DNA of 64,000 bases, taken from the NCBI GenBank assembly GCA_945859605.1, contig OX243811.1, positions 63,004,131-63,068,130 of the forward strand, given 5' to 3'. This document shows positions 52,101 to 62,510 of the stretch, in pieces (the stretch's first letter is position 1; each line of letters opens with the position of its first letter). The stretch is from Lumbricus rubellus (Eukaryota > Annelida > Clitellata > Crassiclitellata > Lumbricidae). The notes under the pieces were generated by a model. That model was not told where the DNA came from. It made no database searches and worked only from the letters and a program-made list of their open reading frames with translations. The translations under genes were made by a program, and so were the position numbers.

Positions 52101-55100
52101 ACCCTGAAGACATATCTGGATGCCATTTTAGTGATGAGATACAGATTTGCGTCATATCCATAAAATAATTGCAGAGGATCGATTAAATTCCAGGCTGCAT
52201 GACTTGTAAGAACTTACATCAATTTCTTACTATTTTGAGATAAATTCTGCGATTGCTGATTTTCTGCAGTGGTCACACGCATTGGAGAAACCAAACACTG
52301 GCAGCATCTTCAACATCGCCTGGTCTAGCGATGGAACACAATTGGCCGGTGCATGTGGCAATGGTCACGTCATATTCGGTCATCTTGTGGAACGGTCAGC
52401 TTCTGTTATATAACTAGTCATCGTTGTTGCTATTATTATTATTAGTAGTAGTAGTACTAGTAGTAATTTTTTAACACAAAGGATAAAATCTAGAGAGTAT
52501 GAAGAACTACTTATTTGTGTGATGGATAATTCTTCACTGACTCCTCAAACGCTCGAGTACTGCTGCTACCTGACAGCGCCGTTCATTCTCGATCGCTTGT
52601 CCCACAACCTGGAATCGCCTCATTGACCTCCCTGTTGCACCTTGCTTGCTGCCTAGGATCCACTTCGCTCTGTTACTGAAGAATCTTAAAACTGTCATAT
52701 TTTGCTGTGGTTGGACCGAGAGCACTTCCAAGTAGTTTGAAGAGACACTTTAAAAACGTCTGAAATAATAATATTAATAATGATTTTTTTGTGGAAGATA
52801 ATAATAATGATATTTTTAAATTTTCTGTGACCATCTAGAAAAAAGTTGTTTCAAGAGCAAGAACTGTCATCTCAATATTGATGTCTGCAAAAAATGCAAT
52901 GATGTTATAATCGTGTGTGCTGTGAAAGACGTTAATTATTATTATTATTTTCTACATCCAAGGTGGATATGATCCCTCAGCTACCTAAATCCTTTCAGAA
53001 GAGAATAAACAGTTCTGGAATAGCTTGCTCTCGTCAAATTTTCGTTTGGACAATCTAAGTGCCATGGAAGGCAACAATTTAATTGCTGTTATTATACTGC
53101 TAGTGCAGAAGTTATTAATATATCTTTTATTATTGGGGTGATGTCTTTCATGAAGACCAGTGAATGGGTTAAAAACAAGCTAAACAATTTGTTTCTTTTG
53201 TTTGTACCTTCACTCTGCAGAACCGTGACTTTTTGGTGGTTGAACGCTCGGCCTGGAATGTCCTTCCCTTGATGCTTCACTTCCTTTCTAAAACTTCTTC
53301 TCATGGGAGCGCCTCTGCGTAGCCCCATTGAAGAAGCGCTGCACAAATTCATTTAATGAATGAATGAATTTTAGCCAGTATACATGTATGTTTTGATGTT
53401 TTTAGGAGACTCGAGTGGAAGAACTTTGATCTGGTCGTCTCAACAAGTAAGATGATCAACGTTCGAAACGTTCACAACGATGCAAAAGAGAAACTCGACT
53501 TCAGAGATCGAGTCATAAAGACATCGATTGGATTCAAGCATCTTATCGTCGTTACGTCATCACAATGCAACGTTTACAGGTTTCTATGCAGTCCGCATGA
53601 TTGATTATTACGTGTAATTGTTGCTAGGCAGTCCTTTGCAGTCTGCATGATTACATGTAATTTTTGTTAGGAAGTCCTTTGCAGTCTGCATGATTACGTG
53701 TAATTGTTGTTAGGCAGTCCTTTGCAGCCCACATGATTACGTGTAATTGCTGTTAGCAGTCCTTTGCAGTCTGCATGATTACGTGTAATTTGGTGTACTT
53801 TTTTCAGCCTGTGCACTTCCGTTCACGTTAGAATGTGTTTGGCTTTATTTTTCTAGTGTTAACAGCTGGAACACACCAACGATATTTGATCTGAAAGAGG
53901 GAAGCGTTACGCTCATTGTCCAGGCAGACAAGTAAGCGTACTCGATTAATTGTTCTGTTTTAAGTGTAGAAAAGTCTGTTAAGTATTAGTCGCAGCAGGT
54001 ATTGAGACGGGATTATTAAATCTGATTTCATTAATAACAGCTTTGCTAAGAGGATTTAATTACTTTTATGTGTCTATGTTGTGGAGCTGTTTAAATACTT
54101 TTAGCAGATTTAGTATAACTGCACTTAGAGAAAAGGTGCTATATAAATAACTAGAATGATCTGCACATGCTGAACTTTGGGTTACACATGGTATGCAGAC
54201 AATAATTGCTGAATAAAGCAATTGACATTTCATTTGGGAATAATTGTAACCATGCCCCAGATTACTTCAGTGCCCTATGTCAAAATGCCTCAAACACCCA
54301 CTTTGAATTGAAATCTGTTTATGGTTTAGGTATTTTCTGTTGGTTGATAACACGAGCATCTACATCTATTCGTACGACGGTCGACTCGTCTGTAGTCCAA
54401 AGATTCCAGGATTGAGAACGGATCTTCTCAATCACCAAACTGTCTCGCTCAGCGAAGACACGCTCGCCATTCGTGACAAAACCAACGAGAAACGTTCGTT
54501 CAAGACTCGAACTTCACTTTTGATTTTTAAAATTATTTCAGTAACTAAAATCTCAATATTTTTAATCTTCAAACTGTCCTATTTAGCCATTGTTGGGCCG
54601 GGAGTGCTTCTGTGTAGCTTACCTTGAAGAGGCGCTATATACCAAAACGGGAACCATTGACTGATGTCTAGTCATATTCGATTTGATTAGAATTTGTAGC
54701 CATACAATTTTGGTAACAAATTAATAGTGAAGGTCAATTGCAATGTTTTTAGAAGTTCAGTGCTGAGCCAAGAATTAATTGTGATGCTATCATTTTCTGT
54801 TATACTTGTTACAATAAATTAAAGTACTGTGATGTTACTCTACGTTTTACTTTTGTTATAGTACACTGCACCACCATAACTTTATGTTTTAGTGTTTTGA
54901 TGTAGGAAAATGATTGTAAAGCAAATGAAAAGCTATTGTTTTTCTGTTCTTGTAGTGATTCATCTGTTTGAGGTTCTGTCAGGAAAAATGGTTGGAGATG
55001 GGAAGCCACTTACACATGATGTAAGTTAAAACATAGTTTGGGGACGTTGTCTATTCATATCCACATGCAATTCTCTTTACGGTCTTTACTGAATATTCTG

Positions 55101-58100
55101 TCTAAATTATATCAAGCTTCGTCATTCTCAATGCTGTTTTATTTGTTTATCTTTTAAGGAAATTTATACAGTAAGAGGAAATTAATAGAGGTTCTCACTG
55201 AATTTAAATTTCATTAACCACAGTCTTCCATTAGAAGCTGTCCGTGTAATTGTTACATATGCAAGGAAGGGGGAGGGTCGCCGGATTTAGTTGATTTGCA
55301 TAATTAGGCGACCCTGTTAGCGAAACAATGTGATTTCCAGTGCGTGAAATTTAAATGTTGAAAGTTATTGAATGAGGCAGGAGGGAATTATTTGTCGATT
55401 TATTTAACTGTTTTTCAGGATTCTTTTTCGGTTATAGATAAGTTATGGTTTATTGCTGAGTGTTGGTTTACTTCGTTATTTTTCTCCCTGTTTGTTTGAT
55501 TATTGCCAACACTCTTTTGTCCTTGTTGTATCGGTCTATCCTATATTTCCTCTTCTCTTTTTCTCAGTTTGTATTCTTTCATTCACTCAGATTTCTTAAC
55601 CTCTCTTTTTCTGTGTTTGGCATTTGTTTGTCCTCTTTTTGGTGTTCATTCTTCGTGTATCTTCTCTTTCCCTTCATTTATATTCTATCTTTCTTTCTGA
55701 TGTTTTGTTTGTCATTCTTTGCCCCTCTATTTCAGTTACATCAGTGTTTTTCTGAAAGTGTTTTGTTCTTGTGTCTAATGCAGACTGAAGTGATGGAGAT
55801 TGCTCTCGACAAATCTGGATCATTGACAGAAAGGCGTCTGGCAATCGTTGATCGAAATCGTGACCTCTATCTCACGCAGGTCAGGGTTTTCGGCACAGCA
55901 AGGAAGACTGTGAAACTGGGTAAGTGCAAAGGTCAGATGCAAAGTTGATGACTCTGCCATTGCTTTGTTTTAATCATGCTTAAAGTTTGCACAGGTCTCC
56001 CAAAGCTCACCTTGTCTTCTCTCTAACTTAAAACTACCTGAGTTGGGAGTGCCTCTGAGAAGATATCGTGAAGGAACGATGCTATATAAATTTAAGTTGA
56101 ATTAAATGAAAAATGATTAGTGTAGCCCATATTGTGGGAGGAAGGTCATTCTAAATTGAGGGACCAACCACAGCAAATGCCTGATGTGGGGCAAAAGCAA
56201 TCTTAGTTCTGGGAAAAAAAGAAAGATGATCAGCACAACGCACTTAAGCGAAATAAAAATGTGCGGATAGGGGCATATCCCAGCTGTGCTTTTGAAACGA
56301 GAAAGAGGATCTTGTAGTCACAATGTAGTGGATGCGTTCTGTGATAGGAAAACATCAAGTTACAAGTTTATTTAATAATAATAATCAAGCATATATATGT
56401 AATGATATGCGCACAGCAAGAAAGTCGAGGTTTGAGCTGAAGCATCTAAGACAAATTGAATGATATTTTCACTGTGTTATTCAGGTACGATGATTGACAG
56501 TCTGGCGTGGAATGACGAGAGCAACATGTTGGCTGCATTGGCCGACGGCAAACTCATTGTCTGGTATTATCCAAACGCCGCTTACGTCGATAAAAGTCTC
56601 CTGCCAAAGACTGTCTTCGAACGAAATGCAAGGTTGGTGTTAGTTTTTCCCCCAGAAAATCTTGATTTTTTTCAAATCTTATTTAATTATTTACTGTACA
56701 TTTTTATTTTCTTTAATTTACTGTTGTATAAAATCCTTTATGTTGCCTCCATGCTTTCAAGAAATCAGTTAATTTAGATAACTATTTAACCATTTTAACG
56801 TCATCCTAAATGGCACAGTGCAAGAAATGACATTTATAAAACATTACTGATATCAAGTACTTACATTTTTACAAGTAAAAATTTTGTACAAATTTTTTAG
56901 GTACACTTTATATGCTATACTTGAAAAGTTTAGTTTTAAATTATTAACGTCTATGTCAGCATGGACTATTAGAGGACTTATGTTTACATAAATAAAAAAA
57001 TTAAATTTAAATTTTAAAATGTTCCAATATTTTTAATATCTCAATTTCTTATCAGTCCTAAGTTATAAGAAATAAAACAACTGTTGTGGATTAATGTTAG
57101 CCTATTTAGTGTTTACTAATGAAGTTGTGTTATTACTGATTTAAAATTAAATTGCATAAACAATTTGCACTGAGGTGATCTGTATTGACATACAAAAGGA
57201 GAGATAGATGAGCTACTGAGCAGATTTTTGTTTTTACATTTTCTTAATTATAAGTATTGATGCATTGTTTCCAGTGAATTTGGTGACAGTCCGCAGCTGT
57301 TGAGTTTCATTGGCAGTCACCTGACAGTTCGTCAGTCGAAGGGATCAATCGTTACTTCATCGATCTCACCTTATCCGGCTAATCTGCTAGACTGCGTCAA
57401 TGCCTCCAAGTGGGACGATGCTGTCCGACTTTGCAGATTTGCCAGGGTTCGTTGTTTGTCTGACTACCTGACTTTCTTCGCTCTTCTCGTCTCCTTCGCG
57501 TTATAGTTTCTACGCTTCTGTTTATCCCACAAGTGTATTTAACCCCCAAATAAATAATTTCAGAATTTTCAAAACTAATTCCGTGTATTTTCAAACCATG
57601 CCCAGATAGATGAAGGTACTAATGGATAGCGTTAAATAGGTAATTTAATTATAATCTAATCTGACATGGATGGCACCATTAGATATCACTTGAGTATCAT
57701 CACAATCGTAATTCATTGGATAACTTGTGAGATTGAAATTGAAGACAAGAGAGAGACGTGGTTGGTAATAATAAAGTAGGCTTTATTTTTCTTTCTAGGA
57801 TGAGTCTCTGTGGGCGTGTCTTGCAGCCATGGCTGCTTATCACAAGCAGCTGAGCACGGCTGAGGTGGCTTATGCAGCCATTGATGAGGTAATCATTTCC
57901 ATTTGCATATTTGCATAAACTACTCTTCTCTACCTGTAGCCACTGTTGTCTTAATTCAATTTTTTTCAGTTCATAAGCTTTCTTGATCACCAAATTATTG
58001 GTAGGCCTACATGTACATTTCACGAGTGGCAAAGTGTAAACCCAAAAGGAACAATATTGTTCTGCTAGTAGGGTTGCCCTTTTCTCATTTCTATTTTATA

Positions 58101-60508
58101 TGTATAGTTTTGTATACAGTTACAAAAACCATTAAAGCATGAATCAGAACAAGTAAAACTGTGTAAAGATGCAGAAATGAACAAGCGCAGTATACAGATC
58201 AGATGAATTTTACACGTATCAACCATTCACCATAATATTATCTTTGCCAATTTTCTTCCACCTACGTTTTGTTGTTTTTACTCATTCTCAGTTCATGTTC
58301 ATGCTTGGTCTTTGAGCTGACCATGCTACGGACTTCTTGCCTATGCCTCAGAGTCACACCTTTAGCGTTTATAACCTTTAGATTCCTGTTATTGTTCTAT
58401 TGTCTAATATATGCTAGATTGTTATTATTAATTAGTAACTTCTATAGTGCAACAATACAAATGTTTCGATTAACAGTCAGACAAGGTGCAGTTCATCCAG
58501 CACATCAAGGAATTGCCATCGAAGGAAGTACGCAACGCGGAGATGGCTTTGTTCTGTGGTCAGACTCTTGACGCTGAAGGAATTCTCCTCCAGTCGGGAC
58601 TCACATTCCGAGCGATCATGCTCAACCTAACGCTCTTCAATTGGGATAGGTGAGAAGAACATGATTAGCAAAACAGTCTACAGCTACAGCAACATGTTTA
58701 ACCATGATTAACATGATTGGCAGCATGATTGACAACATGATCTGCATCATGATTGACATCGTGATTAGCAGTGTAATTATTTTGCTGCTGTGATTCACAA
58801 CAAGTAGCTTCGCATGTGTTGAATGCATTGAACCATTAGCTAATAAATAATAATTTATTTGCCAAAAACATGCACTCAAGTACTCAATCAGACTATTGTA
58901 ATACTATTCCAAAAAATTTGCCTAATTATTGGTAAAATTAGAGATATAAATTTTTATCATAGACTTGTGAAATAAAAATGAGTCAATGCAATAATATCTT
59001 AAAGGGGAATTCTATTTCAAGTAGCATACCACTTGACATTTTCGCATGTGTTGAATGCATTGAACCATTAGCTAATAAATAATAATTTATTTGCCAAAAA
59101 CATGCACTCAGGTACTCAATCAGACTATTGTAATACTATTCCAAAAAATTTGCCTAATTATTGGTAAAATTAGAGATATAAATTTTTATCATAGACTTGT
59201 GAAATAAAAATGAATCAATGCAATAATATCTTAAAGGGGAATTCTATTTCAAGTAGCATACCACTTGACATTGTCATCACCAGATTTCAAGAGATTTATG
59301 AGAACAGTAAAAACTGCAGACATATTCACATGACTTAGTTAGTTTGTGACAGACTAAGAGCTGTGATTTTAAAAAATTGGACATGTATAGAAGAACAATA
59401 ATAAATAATAATAAATCCAAGATATTTTTCTTTCTCTAGACATTAAAAAATTCCTGACTCGTCATTTCAAATGTAATTCAGGTAAAACTAATTCAAGTGA
59501 AGGGCTTTGTTTATGGTCTATCATCTACAGTACAACAACATTTTGTTTTCTGCAGAGCTTTGGAGCTGGCTGTTAAGCACAAAACGCACCTGGACACCGT
59601 CATCGCATTCAGACAGAGATACCTGCAGAACTTCGAGAAGAAAGAGACCAGCAAACGATTTCTTCAGTACTCTGAAGGGGTAAGACATCATGCAGCCATA
59701 GAAATCCCACTATGCCAATTTTTGAATTAACTTTGCTGATTGTGTCATAATTGTATTTTTAGTTATATTAACTTGCACGTTATCAGCCTTCATGTAATAA
59801 TAACAATACTAGTAGTCATAGCAGTAGTAATAATAATGATAATTATAGTCTCTATAGCTATGGAACACAGGAACACCATGTGCTTTTCCTGCACTTATAG
59901 TACCGACAAGAGTAATTATTATTACTAACAATAGTTTAGTCTGAAACTTGTATAGCGCCACTTGCAGCAGTGACCATTCAGTAGCACTTCCTGTGTGATA
60001 CGCTGAGGAAAGGAATAGGGTTTGAGAGAACAGATGTATAAAGACTTTGGAAACACGTAAAGAGGAGGGAGGGTATTCCAGATGGCAGACCCATTGGTGG
60101 CAAAGGATTTAGTTTGGACCAAAAAGTGGTCCTTGATTGCGGGACAAAGATCTCATTCCGATTCGAAGAGCGGAGAGGTCAAAGAAAAGCTGTAGAATGA
60201 AGAGAACGAATGAGATCTCTCTGAGATATTTCATAACGAAACCCAGTTTGGGTTTGACGACTAAGAAAGATCTATGAACTGAACCGAGCTGTTAGAGGAA
60301 GCCTGATGATGTGAATTTATGAAGAATTTAATAATAATAATATTTAAATCAGTGTTATGTAAACGCATCTCCATTCTCCAGTGTACTACTTTGATTCTTC
60401 CGATTCATTTTCCAGGTGAAAGTCGATTGGGAAAACATCAACAGTAAGATCGATGCAGAGTACCAGAATGAAAGGGAAAGACCGGGTCAAACAACAGCCG
60501 TTAAATAA
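49111..60508 (+). CDS. IFT80: Intraflagellar transport protein IFT80, 18 coding exons
   Basis: Subunit of the IFT-B complex that carries cargo toward the ciliary tip. Exons: 49111-49147, 49401-49622, 49920-50030, 50241-50419, 50607-50696, 51437-51574, 52270-52394, 53406-53579, 53857-53931, 54330-54493, 54956-55020, 55784-55919, 56485-56632, 57275-57446, 57799-57888, 58477-58649, 59556-59679, 60416-60508. They sum to 2316 nt, 771 residues plus TAA; human IFT80 is 777. The start [13 protein letters not shown] matches the conserved IFT80 N terminus. Residues 13 to about 555 are WD-repeat propellers, with for example [62 protein letters not shown] and [20 protein letters not shown]. From about 590 the protein is helical and TPR-like ([53 protein letters not shown]). 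Intron 1 is AT-AC; the others are GT-AG. No frameshift or stop. Confidence 0.97.
49148..49400 (+). other. IFT80: U12-type AT-AC intron (IFT80 intron 1)
   Basis: The intron starts ATATCCTTTT, an exact U12 5' splice site, and ends GTGTAC. A U12 branch-point match TGCCTTGAC lies at 49381-49389, with the branch A 12 bases before the AC end. Joining gives the expected K-H-T-E-L-V across the junction. No GT-AG pair nearby gives the same protein. Confidence 0.92.
49660..49915 (-). repeat. Retroposon-like insertion in IFT80 intron 2
   Basis: Starts with TTCAATTCAATTCAAACTTG then TTTATTCAAAG, reading on the minus strand as a (TTGAA)n tail. A related start, TTCAATTCAATTTCG and TTTATTGAA, is at 9127-9155. 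It fills nearly the whole intron; class unknown. Confidence 0.45.
50040..50216 (+). repeat. (ATC)n-rich array filling IFT80 intron 3
   Basis: Interrupted CAT/ATC/GTC triplets over about 175 of the 210 bases of the intron. They give His-rich and Ser-rich reading frames that are not exons. Confidence 0.9.
51015..51056. other. Inverted repeat with TGTACACTATG arms (IFT80 intron 5)
   Basis: TGTACACTATG (51016-51026) faces CATAGTGTACA (51045-51055), with a second nested TTGTACA/TGTACAA pair; could fold as a cruciform or RNA hairpin. Confidence 0.7.
52545..52765 (+). repeat. LINE-like 3' tail (IFT80 intron 7)
   Basis: CACAACCTGGAATCGCCTCA then a degraded hairpin, AGCACTTCCAAGTAGTTTGA. Degenerate member of the LINE-like family. 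Confidence 0.45.
53205..53375 (+). repeat. LINE-like 3' tail with hairpin and (GAAT)n (IFT80 intron 7)
   Basis: GGCCTGGAATGTCCTTCCCT, TTTCTAAAACTTCTTCTCAT, GGGAGCGCCTCTGCGTAG, TTGAAGAAGCGCTGCACAAA and AATGAATGAATGAATT. The most complete copy in the window, ending 30 bases before IFT80 exon 8. Confidence 0.7.
53585..53794 (+). repeat. 43-bp tandem array, about 5 units (IFT80 intron 8)
   Basis: Unit GCAGTCCTTTGCAGTCTGCA plus TGATTACGTGTAATTGTTGTTAG. The array begins five bases after the exon 8 donor. Confidence 0.9.
54582..54650 (+). repeat. L2-like hairpin tail (IFT80 intron 10)
   Basis: GGGAGTGCTTCTGTGTAGCT ... CTTGAAGAGGCGCTATATAC. Confidence 0.65.
56036..56112 (+). repeat. L2-like hairpin tail (IFT80 intron 12)
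   Basis: GGGAGTGCCTCTGAGAAGAT ... GTGAAGGAACGATGCTATATAAATT. A minus-strand body-like block, GGGACCAACCACAGCAAATG, follows. Confidence 0.6.
58811..59270 (+). repeat. Near-perfect 232-bp tandem duplication (IFT80 intron 16)
   Basis: The copies start at 58811 and 59043 (CGCATGTGTTGAATGCATTG). I see two substitutions in the body of the unit (CTCAAGTACTC/CTCAGGTACTC and AATGAGTCAATG/AATGAATCAATG), so the duplication is recent. The unit is AT-rich and not an exon. Confidence 0.95.
59935..60300 (-). repeat. LINE-like 3' body and tail, minus orientation (IFT80 intron 17)
   Basis: AAACTTGTATAGCGCCACTT, GTGACCATTCAGTAGCACTT, GGAGGGTATTCCAGATGG. It shares GTGACCATTCAGT-G with a copy at 14975-15100 in CELF intron 2. 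Confidence 0.6.
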
Positions 60509-60835
60509 CAGGGCAAATTTTGACAAAACAATTGTAACCTGAACATTGATGAACATTTCTATTGAACGAAAGAGATCACCTTGTGGCAGATACTTTTTCC
60601 AATTGCGTCTGACTGATTCTATCTTAGTTCGAAAACATTATAGACGAAATGCTTAATTTATTACTCGTTGCAAATTCTGTGCAGATGTTTTAATGAAGTA
60701 GAAACATGTCATTTTGTGACGTGAGGTTTCTGATTAAACGTGCTAGTGGTTGAGATCTCTCATTTGTTTAGGAAAATTTGAAATAGTTTCGAGATTGTGT
60801 ACTGTCGAATAAATTGTCCTTGTCTAAACCATCCA
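60509..60835 (+). other. IFT80: IFT80 3'UTR
   Basis: About 0.3 kb from the stop to just past the first good poly(A) signal, AATAAA at 60808-60813, followed by a T-rich stretch. A short 3'UTR is inferred. Confidence 0.6.
60808..60813 (+). terminator. IFT80: IFT80 poly(A) signal AATAAA
   Basis: Canonical hexamer 300 bases after the stop codon, first in the region, followed by TTGTCCTTGTCT (T/GT-rich). Confidence 0.6.
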
Positions 60836-61780
60836 AAGAACTTTATGATGTCTCTTGCCAGTAAATTATAACCTGCTATGGCACAGGCTATAAACAAGAT
60901 ATTCACAAAGACCGATAATTTTTACAATGACTAATTTATATAGCATTGCCTGTAGTGGGCTTCGTAGCACCAACTGTCAGCGCAAGTGTCAAGAATTAGA
61001 GAATACATTTACAGGATAAATTTTACTTAGCAGTGACAGTAAACAATCACTGAAAGAACTACCACATTATCAATAGTTATTCGTGTTGTCTAAGAGTTGC
61101 ACAGAATCATGCTAAGTCGTGCTGTAAACTTAACTGCATACACTTGGACGAATGCCCAACACAATTGCATGGCATTGTATCTTAGCTCAGCTATCTAAGA
61201 CCAGTATATAATGCCATCACTGAGAGAGAAAAAATGGAAACAGAATATAATAGTCACAAAACGTTTCATTACAAATCTGACCATGCACGAAGTGTAACCA
61301 TGTTTATCTTGGCCAAACGGATAAATAGCCAGAAACGGTTTTTAATTTTTCTGCCTAATTATAATTAATGCTGTGGACTTCCCAGTGATCGAAGCTTCTG
61401 TAATTTTAATTGTAAGTGAAACGTTTTTTAGCTTTATGAAAATGTTCCCCTTATAAATAATAAAGTAACCTTTTATTAATGCCAGACAAAAAACGTTTAC
61501 ACTGTACAACAGTCGTAAAAATTGACTGTAGTCAAATCAGGAAAGCCATAAACTCGCAGTAGCTTCTGTAAGCGTTTTTGACAGTTCGAGTGTATTCATT
61601 GGTTATCCTGTTGACCTGCTACAATGCTAACCGGGACTTGTCACGCGAAGGGGTTCTTGTGATAGCCATTTGAATGTCTGCTTCTGTTCTCAGCTATTCC
61701 CAGCCCAGTTCCCCGTCGGTTGCATAATGTTAGTAGGTTTATCTGTTTGGCACACTGCGTATAAAACTAACAACGTCTGC
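60836..61780. other. Spacer after IFT80
   Basis: Ordinary AT-rich sequence. A TATATAGCATTGCC-like fragment at 60945-60980 may be another degraded LINE-like tail in minus orientation; otherwise I see nothing in it. Confidence 0.4.
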
Positions 61781-61785
61781 TGTTG

Positions 61786-61808
61786 GAGGCTCCGTAGCGC
61801 AATGGATA

Positions 61809-61846
<38 letters not shown>

Positions 61847-62510
61847 CCCGTCTAGCTAGCCAGGAGGGCTAGCCAATGGGGATGAAGTGTTAGCGACTTC
61901 ATTTTCAAGGCCTCGGCATATGAGGGCGGTGGCCAATCCTCTCCCTCGCCGTCTCATCATCCACTGACCGTGAGGTCAGTGTACTCATCATAGCTGAGTC
62001 GGCTAGGGGGTGCTTGTGGAACAGAAATTTCGTTACAAATTTCTGCCCCGGTGGGGAATTGAACCCCCGACCTCTTGGTCGACAGTCCAGCGCGCTAACC
62101 ACTGTACTACCGAGCACCCCCCCCCCCCAATGGATAATACGCTGGCGTAGAGCGAGGTAACGACTTCGCGCCCCGTATAGTGCGGGCATGCTTTGTAGGC
62201 TGCTATTAGCGCCGATTATTGGGCATAATTATAGTATCCGAGACCAACATGTCGGTTAGGTCCAGGTTTAGGGGTCGCGAGGGTCGATTAGGATCAGGTT
62301 AGGCGTCGTTCGAGTCAAGAATAGGGTTAGTGTCGTCACTCGGTCCCGGATAGTATAAGTTGCCGATTATTGCAAGCTGTCTGTTCTGTTAGTATAGTTA
62401 AGATCTATGTATTCTGTAATCTGAGTTCCTGTAAACTGTTTCAACTGCATAATTGTACACTGTAACCGGTTGCCGTCTGTCAACCGGATTGCTGAATAAA
62501 GAAAATTATT
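61786..62510 (+). mobile_element. tRNA-like headed retroposon, split by a younger SINE
   Basis: Starts GGCTCCGTAGCGCAATGGAT, which matches a tRNA-Arg-like 5' half with a good pol III A box (TAGCGCAATGG). After the inserted SINE it continues ACGCTGGCGTAGAGCGAGG with a weak B-box-like ACTTCGCGCCCC. It ends near 62510 with GAATAAAGAAAATTATTATT, a simple 3' tail. A single damaged tRNA gene is the alternative for the head; the rest then would be unrelated. Confidence 0.5.
61811..62127 (-). mobile_element. tRNA-derived SINE, young copy, with 11-bp target duplication
   Basis: Flanked by the perfect direct repeat CAATGGATAAT (61800-61810 and 62128-62138). On the minus strand it starts with a 12-G run, then a tRNA-Asp-like head, TGCTCGGTAGTACAGTGGTT, with A box, GTCGACC anticodon-arm region and B box GGGGGTTCAATTCCCC. 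A central domain and a 3' tail of (ATC)12 follow. It lacks clean acceptor and anticodon stems, so it is not a functional tRNA gene. A second, old copy lies at 18505-18775. Confidence 0.9.

Larger units (their letters stand above)
49401..52394 (+). other. IFT80: IFT80 first WD propeller (exons 2-7)
   Basis: Six exons with WD-repeat signatures, of which [10 protein letters not shown] (exon 4), [10 protein letters not shown] then VWDS (exons 5/6) and [13 protein letters not shown] (exon 7) are clearest. The order and spacing follow human IFT80 without gaps. Confidence 0.93.
53406..57446 (+). other. IFT80: IFT80 second propeller and linker (exons 8-14)
   Basis: Includes [20 protein letters not shown] (exon 9), [20 protein letters not shown] (exon 10), [15 protein letters not shown] (exon 12) and [20 protein letters not shown] (exon 13). 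Exon 14 passes into the helical part at [14 protein letters not shown]. Confidence 0.93.
57799..60508 (+). other. IFT80: IFT80 C-terminal helical region (exons 15-18)
   Basis: TPR-like helices: [60 protein letters not shown] and [20 protein letters not shown]. Short polar C terminus, as in other animals. Confidence 0.93.

Noticed and set aside
62040..62120. Functional tRNA-Asp gene on the minus strand
   Set aside because: A and B boxes are good, but acceptor and anticodon stems have several mismatches and the unit is the head of a SINE with a target duplication.
61905..62189. 94-residue minus frame across the SINE
   Set aside because: It runs through the G-run and tRNA-like head of the SINE; no family resemblance.
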